The notes: generated by a model from the sequence alone, not told the origin. 8,074 nt of DNA from Beijerinckiaceae bacterium (GCA_947458675.1 CANHAW010000081.1:1-8074); one strand, 5' to 3'. Positions 1-6,337 are shown, numbered from the stretch's first letter. A program made the numbers and translations.

Positions 1-420
1 AATTTCTGTGGCGATGGCAGCTAAGCCATTCGGCAAATCCTCGATGCTGCGATCGCCAAGCGAATCTTCCAGCAAGGCCTTGAGCTTTGCGCCGCCGATC
101 AGGCCGCTGCCGGAGAAAGACACATCCATCAGGCCGAAAACTTTTCGGCGATTCAGTGAGCGCGCAAAGTCTTCGAGAGCATCGAGCTGGCCGCCGGCGT
201 GACAGCCTCCGACCACAGCGCCGATGGAGGTTCCAGCAATAATATCGGGCGTCACTCCATGGGCAGCCAATTCGCGGATCACGCCAATATGCGACCAACC
301 GCGTGCGGCGCCCGCACCCAGTGCTATCCCCAACACGGGCCGGCGTCGGACAGGTCCGGCGCCAGCTTTGGGCTGGTTGTTTTCGTCTGAAGCACCGGCA
401 TCACGCGTGAAGGACAGCAT
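1..420 (-). CDS. Patatin-like phospholipase family protein, N-terminal part (3' end outside window)
   Basis: A serine lipid acyl hydrolase of the bacterial patatin / RssA-like family, which normally uses a Ser-Asp dyad to cleave acyl esters in phospholipids. The visible 140 residues contain a short polar N-terminus (1-29), the oxyanion-hole glycine motif GAGAARGWSHIGV (residues 35-47) and the nucleophile elbow GTSIG with Ser65. The catalytic Asp (a DGG/DGA motif in the family) would lie past the window edge, so activity cannot be judged. The start at 420 is firm: an in-frame TAA lies six codons upstream, and AAGGGAG (minus strand, 431-437) sits 10 bases before the ATG. No signal peptide is visible, so a cytoplasmic or membrane-peripheral location is likely. 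It lies 88 bases downstream of hisI on the same strand and may be co-transcribed with it. Family assignment is confident; the substrate is unknown. Confidence 0.9.
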   Translation of the reverse strand, partial: MLSFTRDAGASDENNQPKAGAGPVRRRPVLGIALGAGAARGWSHIGVIRELAAHGVTPDIIAGTSIGAVVGGCHAGGQLDALEDFARSLNRRKVFGLMDVSFSGSGLIGGAKLKALLEDSLGDRSIEDLPNGLAAIATEI

Positions 421-508
421 CGCTCGAGGTCTCCCTTAAGCTGAACACGCAACTTGGCTGCATGTTCCATCCTGTCGCCCCAATCGTGAGGATCCGATGA
501 ATACCCCT

Positions 509-919
509 TCAGTTTTCGATGAAGGATAGGACGGCGCCGTCTGCGCCAGCTGTGACGCGACGATAGAAGCAGGATTTGCGTCCCGTATGACAGGCCTTGC
601 CGTCGCCGCCGGCCTCGACGATGAGCTGGATCGCATCCTGATCGCAATCGGTGCGCATTTCGATCACCTTTTGCACCTGGCCCGATGTGTCGCCCTTGCG
701 CCAGAGTTCACCGCGCGAACGCGACCAATAATGGGCAATGCCGGTCTCGAGCGTCAGCTGCAGGGCCTGCGCATTCATATAGGCGACCATGAGAATCGTG
801 CCGCTTCCAGATTCGCTGGTGATGCAGACGATCAGGCCGTCGGCATCGAATTTGGGCGCGAAGCCCTTACCTTCCTCGAGCTCTTGTTTGGTCCCGCGCG
901 GGGCGAAGGGGGCGGTCAT
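509..919 (-). CDS. hisI: Phosphoribosyl-AMP cyclohydrolase
   Basis: Catalyses the third step of histidine biosynthesis, hydrolytic opening of the adenine ring of phosphoribosyl-AMP to give ProFAR, in the cytoplasm. The 136-residue protein is the stand-alone form, with no fused HisE pyrophosphohydrolase domain. The hallmarks are all present: WSRSRGELWRKGDTSG (65-80), the metal-binding DCDQD (Asp91, Cys92, Asp93, Asp95), and the zinc-ligand segment CHTGRKSCFYR with Cys110 and Cys117. The chosen ATG at 919 is preceded by AAAAGG at a good distance. In many Hyphomicrobiales hisI lies beside folE (from memory); here a plus-strand MBL gene separates them. A GCGCA/TGCGC palindrome lies about 40 bases upstream, but no clear promoter was identified. 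The gene looks intact and its function is near certain. Confidence 0.96.
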   Translation of the reverse strand: MTAPFAPRGTKQELEEGKGFAPKFDADGLIVCITSESGSGTILMVAYMNAQALQLTLETGIAHYWSRSRGELWRKGDTSGQVQKVIEMRTDCDQDAIQLIVEAGGDGKACHTGRKSCFYRRVTAGADGAVLSFIEN

Positions 920-1048
920 ATCGGCGGCCTTTTCATAAAATCATCAGAACGTGAAGGGCGCACTTGCGCTGCAGGGGTCACAATAGCGGAGTGTGCTCGC
1001 CATTGCGAGGCGGGTCGCCATCTCTGAAGCCGAAACCAGCGAGGCCCC
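920..1048. other. Divergent intergenic region between hisI and the MBL gene
   Basis: This 129-base spacer must hold the promoters of both hisI (leftward) and the MBL gene (rightward). It contains a 12-base palindrome, GCGCACTTGCGC, at 958-969. It also contains the segment CGCCATTGCGAG at 998-1009, whose reverse complement matches 12 bases of the REP-like repeat after thrS (5648-5659). No convincing -35/-10 pair was found. Confidence 0.4.
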
Positions 1049-1843
1049 ATGCGCCCCATTCTTGCCGCGACTGGCGTGTTGATCGCCTTTCTCCTGCCCG
1101 GCATAGCGCGAGCTGCCGAACCAGAAGCCTGTCCAAGGCTGGTTGCCGGGCGTGAGGAAGTTCGGGTCTGGCGGGCGGCAACAAGTCAGGACGTTGTCCG
1201 CGTCACATTCAAGGGCCATGCAACATTCCTGATCGAGAGCGCCAAGGGTGTGCGCGCGGCAACCGATTACAACGATCACGTTCATGTCCCCCTGCCGCTC
1301 GATGCAGTGACGATGAACAAGGCGCATTCCACCCATTATACGGATTCACCCGATCCGCGTATTCGCCAGATCTTGCGTGGCTGGAATCCGCGCGGCGGCG
1401 ATGTCGAACACGATGTGCGCATCGACGATCTGCGCATCCGTAATGTCCAGACCAATATTCGCGACTGGATGGGCGGCACAGAATATCTCGGCAATTCGAT
1501 CTTCGTTTTCGAGACGGGGCAGATGTGCATAGCCCATCTGGGCCATTTGCATCACGATCTCACGGCGGAACATTTGCGTCGTCTGGGACAGATCGACGTG
1601 CTGCTTGTGCCGGTCGATGGCGGCTATACGCTGGGCCAGGCGGGCATGATGGATGTGATCGCCAAAATTTCGCCGCGCATTGTCGTGCCGATGCATTTTT
1701 TCGGCCCCTCGACGCTGGAGCGCTTTCTCAATCTGGCGCGCGAGCGCTTTGACATTGAGCGGCGCGAGAAACCGGAGCTGGTGCTGGTGAAGGAAACGCT
1801 TCCGGTGAAGACGCGCGTGATCGTGCTGCCAGGGCGGCATTGA
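1049..1843 (+). CDS. Exported UlaG-like MBL-fold metallohydrolase
   Basis: A 264-residue metallo-beta-lactamase superfamily protein of the UlaG-like type. Residues 1-22 form a Sec signal peptide (hydrophobic core ILAATGVLIAFLLPG, AxA-type site ARA before AEPEA), so the mature enzyme should be periplasmic. The fold begins with VTFKGHATFLIES (52-64), typical of UlaG-like proteins. Likely metal-site residues are His93, His96 and Asp99 in AHSTHYTD, His163 and His166 in AHLGHLHH, Asp190 in PVDGG and His216 in VPMHFF. The first motif departs from canonical HxHxDH, so metal content and activity are uncertain. I recall similar alphaproteobacterial proteins with this HSTHYTD form, but could not check. 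The ATG at 1049 has GAGG about 4 bases ahead. The gene is inverted relative to its neighbours folE and hisI, suggesting a separately acquired or rearranged gene. Substrate unknown. Confidence 0.85.
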   Translation: MRPILAATGVLIAFLLPGIARAAEPEACPRLVAGREEVRVWRAATSQDVVRVTFKGHATFLIESAKGVRAATDYNDHVHVPLPLDAVTMNKAHSTHYTDSPDPRIRQILRGWNPRGGDVEHDVRIDDLRIRNVQTNIRDWMGGTEYLGNSIFVFETGQMCIAHLGHLHHDLTAEHLRRLGQIDVLLVPVDGGYTLGQAGMMDVIAKISPRIVVPMHFFGPSTLERFLNLARERFDIERREKPELVLVKETLPVKTRVIVLPGRH

Positions 1844-1886
1844 CCGCTGCCCGGCTCATCTTTCCAATTGCGATGGGGAAAGAAAA

Positions 1887-1906
1887 AGGCGGGCCCAAGC
1901 CCGCCT
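1887..1906. terminator. Shared bidirectional hairpin terminator (MBL gene / folE)
   Basis: An 8-bp perfect GC-rich stem (AGGCGGGC / GCCCGCCT) with a CCAA loop lies between two convergent stop codons. On the minus strand it is followed at once by CTTTTTCTTT-type sequence, giving a strong terminator for folE. On the plus strand the following sequence is GATTTTA, a weaker U-tract for the MBL gene. Confidence 0.85.
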
Positions 1907-1910
1907 GATT

Positions 1911-2543
1911 TTACTTGAAGCCGCGCAACAGCGTGTAGAAGCGCGCCTGTTCAGACGGATCATCCCTGAAGATGCCCGTAAATTGCGTCGTCACAGTAGA
2001 CGCGCCTTGCTTCTGGATACCGCGCATCGACATGCACATATGCTCGGCTTCGATCATCACGGCAATGCCGCGTGGCTTCAGCACGCTGTCGATGGAATCC
2101 GTGATCTGCGCGGTCATCGTCTCCTGCGTCTGCAGGCGCCGCGCATAGGTTTCAACCACGCGTGCCAGTTTCGACAGGCCAACGACGCCTTCTGCCGGAT
2201 AATAGGCGATATGCGCCTTGCCGACGAAGGGCACCATGTGATGTTCGCAATGCGAGGCAAAGCCGATATCGCGCACGAGCACCATATCGTCATAGCCTTC
2301 GACTTCCTCGAACACGCGTTCGAGATGTTCGTGGGCGTTTTCGCGATAGCCGCCGAATAATTCTTCATAGGCCTTGGCAACGCGTTTGGGGGTATCGAGC
2401 AATCCCTCGCGCCGTGGATCGTCGCCAGCCCAGCGCAACAGAACGCGGACCGCTTCTTCCGCTTCTTCGCGGCTTGGGCGGGGGAGGGGTTGATTTACGG
2501 GCTTAGGCTGACGCGACGGCAAGGTCTTAACCACGGCATCCAT
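1911..2543 (-). CDS. folE: GTP cyclohydrolase I (type IA)
   Basis: Converts GTP to 7,8-dihydroneopterin triphosphate, the entry step for tetrahydrofolate and a precursor for queuosine-type pathways. The protein is 210 residues, a normal length. Zinc ligands are Cys99 and His102 (in [10 protein letters not shown]) and Cys170 (in [11 protein letters not shown]), with the same 3 and 68 residue spacing as in the E. coli enzyme. Other family blocks are [12 protein letters not shown] (48-59), [20 protein letters not shown] (122-141) and [11 protein letters not shown] (182-192). I chose the ATG at 2543 because GGAGG (2550-2554, minus strand) lies 6 bases before it. The open frame extends 34 codons further, to 2645, but that stretch has no matching ribosome site and runs into the intergenic control region. 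The gene is divergent from the Fe-S scaffold gene and ends at a strong terminator. Confidence 0.96.
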   Translation of the reverse strand: MDAVVKTLPSRQPKPVNQPLPRPSREEAEEAVRVLLRWAGDDPRREGLLDTPKRVAKAYEELFGGYRENAHEHLERVFEEVEGYDDMVLVRDIGFASHCEHHMVPFVGKAHIAYYPAEGVVGLSKLARVVETYARRLQTQETMTAQITDSIDSVLKPRGIAVMIEAEHMCMSMRGIQKQGASTVTTQFTGIFRDDPSEQARFYTLLRGFK

Positions 2544-2728
2544 GTGGCGCCTCCACTGAGGGGGGTTGATATCGGATAGGCTTACGGGGCGGGCTTGGCT
2601 TTGGACCAGTTTAGATTTTTCCGGATCGGCGCAGGGCCTTGCCAAGTTGACGCAGGGGGCAGGCTGCCCGCTCGTCAGGCTGGTCTGCTCCCTATATAAG
2701 ACGGTCTATCCGTCCTGTCAGGTCCGCC
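2544..2728. promoter_or_regulatory. Divergent control region, folE / Fe-S scaffold
   Basis: This 185-base region must drive folE leftward and the scaffold-yidD genes rightward. For the rightward direction TATATAAG (2693-2700) is a plausible -10 element, about 30 bases before the start codon, but no good -35 accompanies it. Two small inverted repeats are seen: GGGCA-GGC-TGCCC at 2657-2669 and GACGG-TCTAT-CCGTC at 2700-2714. The second would sit over or just after the transcription start, as a repressor site might. No riboswitch fold was recognised. The promoter calls are tentative. Confidence 0.4.
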
Positions 2729-3175
2729 ATGCTGAACGATATTTACAACCGCCGCATCCTCGAGCTTGCCGGTGATATACCTCATCTGGGTCGCCTGCCG
2801 CACCCCGATGGCACCGCCACGGCCCATTCAAAGCTCTGCGGCTCGACGGTCACCGTCGATGTTGCACTGCGGGACGGCAAGGTCGCAGATTTCGCCCATG
2901 ATGTGAAAGCCTGCGCTTTAGGCCAGGCCTCCTCCTCGATCATGGCGCGCAATATTGTCGGCTCGACGCCGGAGGAATTGCGCGACCTGCGCGAGCAGAT
3001 GCGCCGCATGCTGAAGGAAAATGGCGCGCCGCCGGCCGGCAAATGGGCCGATTGCGCCGTGCTGGAGCCCGTGCGCGACTATAAGGCCCGTCACGCCTCG
3101 ACCTTGCTGACGTTCGACGCTGTGGTCAGCGCCCTCGACAAGATCGGCGCGCAGGACGAAGCGAAAGCCTCTTGA
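2729..3175 (+). CDS. IscU/NifU N-terminal-type iron-sulfur cluster scaffold protein
   Basis: A 148-residue cytoplasmic protein of the IscU/SufU/NifU-N fold. It carries the three cysteines that hold a nascent Fe-S cluster in this family: Cys37 in KLCGS, Cys62 in [12 protein letters not shown] and Cys109 in WADCAVLEP. In classical IscU the first motif is CGD; here the aspartate position is Ser39, and the second block ([10 protein letters not shown]) corresponds to the usual GCAIS.AS.S block. Residues 79-98 form a charged helix ([16 protein letters not shown]). It is not encoded with iscS, sufS or other Fe-S assembly genes, so its role as a general scaffold is not shown. The start has only a weak ribosome site (CAGG). 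Its stop overlaps the proposed yidD start (TTGA), implying translational coupling. Such a pair beside folE and thrS is, from memory, a recurrent arrangement in Hyphomicrobiales. Confidence 0.85.
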   Translation: MLNDIYNRRILELAGDIPHLGRLPHPDGTATAHSKLCGSTVTVDVALRDGKVADFAHDVKACALGQASSSIMARNIVGSTPEELRDLREQMRRMLKENGAPPAGKWADCAVLEPVRDYKARHASTLLTFDAVVSALDKIGAQDEAKAS

Positions 3176-3480
3176 GGCGCGCCTTGCAACGTCTGCCCCG
3201 CATGCTCGCCCATGGTGCGATCCGTACCTATCAGCTGACCCTGTCGTCGCTGATCGGGCGCCAGTGCCGCTATTTGCCGACCTGTTCGGAATATACCGAT
3301 GAGGCGATTCAGGCTCATGGCCTATGGGCGGGCGGCTGGATGGGTCTTGCCCGCATCTGCCGCTGCAATCCATGGGGGGGATCGGGCTATGATCCCGCCC
3401 CCCGTGACCTTCCCCCAGGCGCCTCCGCCCTGACGCCCTGGCGCTATGGCCGCTGGCGCTGTGAGGCGGTTGAGAAATAG
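3172..3480 (+). CDS. yidD: Membrane protein insertion efficiency factor YidD
   Basis: A small basic inner-membrane-associated protein that, in E. coli, helps the YidC insertase place proteins in the membrane. The family core is clear: [20 protein letters not shown] (19-38), [12 protein letters not shown] (39-50), then [21 protein letters not shown] (55-75). Conserved cysteines are at 32, 38 and 65. The proposed start is the TTG at 3172, overlapping the upstream stop in TTGA and giving 102 residues. In-frame alternatives are TTG at 3184 and ATG at 3202 (92 residues); none has a strong ribosome site, so the N-terminus is uncertain. The usual partners (rpmH, rnpA, yidC) are absent here. Instead yidD is coupled to an Fe-S scaffold gene and lies 122 bases before thrS. 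Confidence 0.93.
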   Translation: MRRALQRLPRMLAHGAIRTYQLTLSSLIGRQCRYLPTCSEYTDEAIQAHGLWAGGWMGLARICRCNPWGGSGYDPAPRDLPPGASALTPWRYGRWRCEAVEK

Positions 3481-3488
3481 CGCCCGCT

Positions 3489-3503
3489 TCTCCCTCAGGG
3501 AGA
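3489..3503. repeat. Short perfect inverted repeat after yidD
   Basis: TCTCCCT-C-AGGGAGA is a 7-bp perfect palindrome with a one-base centre, 9 bases after the yidD stop. No T-tract follows, so it is not a standard intrinsic terminator. It may be a small dispersed repeat or an mRNA 3'-end stabiliser. Confidence 0.45.
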
Positions 3504-3564
3504 GGGTAACTTGCGCGCCCCTGCGCATTTCGGCTATTCCGCCATTCATCAGCAAACCCGCTTA

Positions 3565-3582
3565 CGCCGACCCGTATCGGCG
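3565..3582 (+). promoter_or_regulatory. Hairpin in the thrS leader, just upstream of the ribosome site
   Basis: CGCCGA and TCGGCG form a perfect 6-bp stem around the loop CCCGTA. It ends 10 bases before the AGGAG Shine-Dalgarno sequence (3593-3597), which lies 5 bases from the thrS ATG. If the closing A-U pair opens, the result is a 5-bp stem with an 8-base loop containing CGU, a threonine tRNA anticodon. E. coli ThrRS represses its own mRNA through an anticodon-like arm near the ribosome site. A similar role here is inference only. Confidence 0.3.
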
Positions 3583-3602
3583 AGTGAGCAACAGGAGATG
3601 AC

Positions 3603-5537
3603 ATGATTTCCGTCACTTTCCCGGACGGCGCGCAGCGTCAGTTCGCTCCCGGCACGACCGGCTTCGATATTGCCAAATCCATCTCGCCCTCTCTTGCCAA
3701 GCGAACGGTCGCTATGGCGCTCGATGGCGTTCTGACCGATCTCGCCGATCCGCTCACGCGCGATGCCAAAATCGATTTCATCAATCGTGAAGATCCGCGC
3801 GCGCTGGAATTGATCCGCCACGATTGCGCCCATGTGCTCGCCGAAGCCGTGCAGGCGCTTTATCCGGGCACGCAGGTCACCATTGGTCCGGTGATCGACA
3901 ATGGCTTCTATTATGACTTCTTCCGCGCCGAGCCCTTCACGCCGGAAGATTTTGCCGCGATCGAGAAGAAAATGCGCGAGATCATTGCGCAGGACAAAGC
4001 TTTCGTGCGGGAAGTCTGGAGCCGCGATCAGGCAATTGCCCATTTCGAAAAAGCGGGCGAGGCCTTCAAGGTTGAACTCGTCCAGACCATTCCTGCCGAT
4101 CAGGATCTGAAAATCTACCGGCAGGGCGACTGGCTCGATCTGTGCCGCGGTCCGCATATGACGTCGACCGGCAAAATCGGCTCCGCCTTCAAGCTGATGA
4201 AAGTGGCCGGCGCTTATTGGCGCGGTGATTCCACCAAGCCGATGCTGTCGCGCATTTATGCAACGGCCTTTGCCCGCCAGGAAGATCTCGACGCTTATCT
4301 AAAGCAATTGGAAGAGGCCGAGCGCCGCGACCATCGCCGCCTTGCACGCGAGATGGATCTGTTCCATTTCCAGGAAGAAGGTCCGGGCACCGTTTTCTGG
4401 CATGCGAAGGGCTGGACTTTGTTCCAGACGCTCATTTCCTATATGCGCCGTCGCCAGCAGCAGGCGGGCTATATTGAAGTGAACACGCCCCAGGTGCTTG
4501 ACCGCGCCTTGTGGGAAACGTCGGGCCATTGGCAGACCTATCGCGAAAACATGTTCGTCACCCAAACCGAAGACGAGCGCGTTTTTGCATTGAAGCCGAT
4601 GAATTGCCCCGGCCATGTGCAGATTTTCAAGAACGGCCTGAAATCATACCGCGACCTGCCGCTGAAAATTGCCGAATTTGGCACTGTGCATCGCTATGAG
4701 CCCTCAGGCGCGCTGCACGGCATTATGCGCGTGCGCGCTTTCACGCAGGACGACGCGCATATTTTCTGCACCGAAGAGCAGATCATGGATGAGGCGATGA
4801 AGATCAACGATCTCATCATGTCCATCTATGAGGATTTCGGCTTCACCGACATTGTGCTCAAACTCTCCACGCGCCCCGAAAAGCGCGTCGGCTCAGATGA
4901 TGTCTGGGACAAGGCGGAAGCCGCTCTCATGCGCGTGCTGGAAAAGGTTGGCGAGAGTGGCGTCAGGACAGGCGTCAATCCCGGTGAGGGTGCCTTCTAT
5001 GGCCCCAAACTCGAATATACATTGCGCGATGCGATTGGCCGCGAATGGCAATGCGGCACGACGCAGGTCGATTTCAACCTGCCGACGCGCTTTGGCGCTT
5101 TCTATATTGCCCCCGATAGCGAAAAGACTGTGCCGGTCATGATCCACCGCGCCATGTTCGGTTCGCTGGAGCGCTTTACCGGCATTCTCATTGAGCATCA
5201 CGCCGGTCATTTGCCGCTGTGGCTCTCGCCGCAACAGATCACCGTCTGCACGATCACGCAGGAAGCGGATGATTATGCGATGGAGATTATCGCAAAAGCG
5301 CGCAGCCGCGGTCTGCGGATCGAAGGCGATCTGCGCAATGAAAAGATCAATTACAAGGTGCGCGAACATTCGCTCGCCAAAATCCCCGTGCTTTTGTGCA
5401 TCGGCAGGAAAGAAGCAGCGGAGACATCCGTCTCGATCCGCCGGTTGGGATCGCAGGCGCAAACGTCCATGTCGCTGGACGAGGCAATCGACATGCTGGC
5501 CGCAGAAGCGATTGCACCCGACTTAAAGCGGATGTGA
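3603..5537 (+). CDS. thrS: Threonyl-tRNA synthetase
   Basis: Class II aminoacyl-tRNA synthetase that activates threonine and charges tRNA-Thr in the cytoplasm. At 644 residues it is full length. The order is: TGS domain (about 1-61); editing/SAD domain with HDCAH (His73, His77) and DLCRGPH (Cys181, His185), which clears Ser-tRNA-Thr; catalytic core with motif 2 around [16 protein letters not shown] (363-378); and C-terminal anticodon-binding domain (about 544-640). The catalytic zinc ligands are Cys335 (MNCPGH), His386 (DDAHIFC) and His515 (VMIHRAMFG), matching the E. coli set. The ATG at 3603 has AGGAG 5 bases upstream. An overlapping ATGACATGA gives a two-codon open frame ending inside the thrS start, probably by chance. 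All key residues are present and the gene looks intact. A strong terminator follows. Confidence 0.98.
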   Translation: MISVTFPDGAQRQFAPGTTGFDIAKSISPSLAKRTVAMALDGVLTDLADPLTRDAKIDFINREDPRALELIRHDCAHVLAEAVQALYPGTQVTIGPVIDNGFYYDFFRAEPFTPEDFAAIEKKMREIIAQDKAFVREVWSRDQAIAHFEKAGEAFKVELVQTIPADQDLKIYRQGDWLDLCRGPHMTSTGKIGSAFKLMKVAGAYWRGDSTKPMLSRIYATAFARQEDLDAYLKQLEEAERRDHRRLAREMDLFHFQEEGPGTVFWHAKGWTLFQTLISYMRRRQQQAGYIEVNTPQVLDRALWETSGHWQTYRENMFVTQTEDERVFALKPMNCPGHVQIFKNGLKSYRDLPLKIAEFGTVHRYEPSGALHGIMRVRAFTQDDAHIFCTEEQIMDEAMKINDLIMSIYEDFGFTDIVLKLSTRPEKRVGSDDVWDKAEAALMRVLEKVGESGVRTGVNPGEGAFYGPKLEYTLRDAIGREWQCGTTQVDFNLPTRFGAFYIAPDSEKTVPVMIHRAMFGSLERFTGILIEHHAGHLPLWLSPQQITVCTITQEADDYAMEIIAKARSRGLRIEGDLRNEKINYKVREHSLAKIPVLLCIGRKEAAETSVSIRRLGSQAQTSMSLDEAIDMLAAEAIAPDLKRM

Positions 5538-5540
5538 TTT

Positions 5541-5574
5541 GAAAAGAAAAGGCGGGCCTCGGCCCGCCTTTTTT
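5541..5574 (+). terminator. Intrinsic terminator of thrS
   Basis: A GGCGGGC stem (from 5551), CTCG tetraloop and GCCCGCC (to 5568) are followed by a six-T run. The AAAA before the stem can pair with the first Ts. It begins a few bases after the thrS stop and is a textbook Rho-independent terminator. The A-rich upstream flank could also give weaker termination on the minus strand. Confidence 0.95.
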
Positions 5575-5579
5575 GTGTC

Positions 5580-5662
5580 GTCATTGCGCGCCGAAGGCGA
5601 AGCCATCCAGGGGCCGCAGGTGAGGCTTTCCGGATTGCTTCGCGTCGCTCGCAATGGCGGGA
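5580..5662. repeat. REP-like imperfect palindromic intergenic repeat
   Basis: Two arms face each other: CATTGCG (5582-5588) pairs with CGCAATG (5650-5656), and GCGAAGCCATCC (5597-5608) pairs with GGATTGCTTCGC (5632-5643) at 11 of 12 positions. A 23-base spacer separates the arms. The consensus resembles the abundant CATTGCGAGCGAAGCGAAGCAATCC-like intergenic palindromes of alphaproteobacteria, as I remember them. It lies directly after the thrS terminator and before brnT. A 12-base core also occurs at 998-1009. Confidence 0.75.
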
Positions 5663-5702
5663 CAGGGGGATTATTCTTGGGGAAGGCCCTTTTTAAATTG
5701 TA

Positions 5703-5732
5703 TTGACATTTGTACATACATTTGAGACATTG
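5703..5732 (+). promoter_or_regulatory. Candidate promoter/operator of brnTA
   Basis: An AT-rich patch in GC-rich surroundings carries a perfect -35-like TTGACA (5703-5708). Overlapping it are two ACATTTG direct repeats (5706-5712 and 5718-5724), a third related GACATTG (5726-5732), and a TGTA-CA-TACA inverted repeat (5711-5720). Such repeats suit a dimeric ribbon-helix-helix repressor like BrnA. The -10 (GACATT, 5726-5731) is weak, so the exact promoter is uncertain. Confidence 0.5.
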
Positions 5733-5734
5733 CG

Positions 5735-6049
5735 ATGGATTTCGACGGTTTCGATTGGGACGCGGCCAACCGCGTCAAATGCCAGAAGCATGGCGTGAGC
5801 ATTGCTGAGCTTGAAGATCTGTTCTTGTCTGGACCGGGCCTGTGGCCCGACCTGAAAAACTCGGTTCTTGAATCGCGGACCCGAGCGATCGGCAAAACAG
5901 CAAAGGGTCGTTGGATTTTTGCTGTCTTCACGATCAGATTTCGCGACGGTCTTGTTTTCATACGCCCAATCAGTGCGCGCTACATGCATGCGAAGGAGGT
6001 TGCCCATTATGAAAAAGCTCAAGCCGCTTCCGGTTCTCATGAGCGATGA
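5735..6049 (+). CDS. brnT: BrnT family ribonuclease toxin of a type II toxin-antitoxin system
   Basis: BrnT toxins are small RelE-fold ribonucleases that stop translation under stress and are held inactive by BrnA. This 104-residue protein shows the family signature: FDWDAANRVKCQKHGVS (6-22), a central ESRTRAIGKTAKGRW region (46-60), then beta-strands and ISARYMHAKEVAHYE (79-93). The length is slightly above the roughly 90-100 typical of the family. The ATG at 5735 is the first in frame after a TGA at 5723 and has no good Shine-Dalgarno sequence, in contrast with the strong one of brnA. The last 14 codons overlap brnA. It follows a REP-like repeat, as expected for an accessory insertion between housekeeping genes. 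Family call is confident; toxicity is not demonstrated. Confidence 0.9.
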   Translation: MDFDGFDWDAANRVKCQKHGVSIAELEDLFLSGPGLWPDLKNSVLESRTRAIGKTAKGRWIFAVFTIRFRDGLVFIRPISARYMHAKEVAHYEKAQAASGSHER

Positions 6050-6293
6050 GGAAGCAGAACATTTTCTCGAAACGGCTGATTTGACGGAATATGATCTGTC
6101 GCAATTCAAGCCGATGCATTTCGAGCTTCAGCCCAAGAGCGAGCGCGTCAATATGCGCTTGCCCAAGACATTGCTGGATGCGGCCCGTGCGCGGGCAAAG
6201 GAAGAAGGCATTCCCTATCAGCGCTTCATTCGCCGCGCGCTGGAAATGGCGCTGGCGGCGGATGATAAAAAGAAAAAGCGCAAGGCAGGCTGA
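6009..6293 (+). CDS. brnA: BrnA/CopG-type ribbon-helix-helix antitoxin
   Basis: A 94-residue antitoxin that in this family binds BrnT and represses the operon. The N-terminal half (1-42, KLKPLPVLMSDEEAEHFLE then DLTEYDLSQFKP) is the probable toxin-binding part. Residues 46-82 form the ribbon-helix-helix DNA-binding part: strand RVNMRL, helix KTLLDAARARAKEEG, helix YQRFIRRALEMALA. The end is a lysine-rich tail (KKKKRK). The ATG at 6009 is set by a near-perfect AAGGAGGT (5993-6000) lying inside brnT, with an 8-base spacer. The gene overlaps brnT by 41 bases in another frame. In brnTA operons the toxin gene usually comes first, as here. The strong antitoxin ribosome site would favour excess antitoxin. 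A 12-base palindrome, GCTGATATCAGC, spans its stop codon. Confidence 0.9.
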   Translation: MKKLKPLPVLMSDEEAEHFLETADLTEYDLSQFKPMHFELQPKSERVNMRLPKTLLDAARARAKEEGIPYQRFIRRALEMALAADDKKKKRKAG

Positions 6294-6337
6294 TATCAGC
6301 TGCTCTTGCGCTTGCGACTTGTGTCTCTATCCGTCTC

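Noticed and set aside
324..477. Minus-strand frame starting near 477 with a protein-like first stretch (MEHAAKLRVQLKGDLERC)
   Set aside because: The frame continues out of phase into the patatin gene, whose own frame has clear catalytic motifs and a ribosome site at 431-437; no independent evidence supports it.
587..1027. 146-codon open frame on the plus strand opposite hisI
   Set aside because: It is antisense to a full, motif-complete hisI and shows no recognisable domain; GC3-biased DNA commonly leaves such open antisense frames.
3598..3606. Two-codon upstream frame ATGACATGA overlapping the thrS start as a regulatory mini-ORF
   Set aside because: It lies only 1 base after the Shine-Dalgarno sequence, too close for efficient initiation, and is most simply a chance overlap.
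3549..4157. 202-codon open frame on the minus strand opposite the thrS 5' end
   Set aside because: It is a mirror of the well-supported thrS coding sequence, with no ribosome site or family resemblance. The same applies to the 189-codon frame at 4893-5462.
6289..6300. Perfect palindrome GCTGATATCAGC over the brnA stop codon as a possible terminator or attachment site
   Set aside because: It has no loop, no T-tract and no second copy in the window; a 12-base palindrome of this kind can arise by chance.
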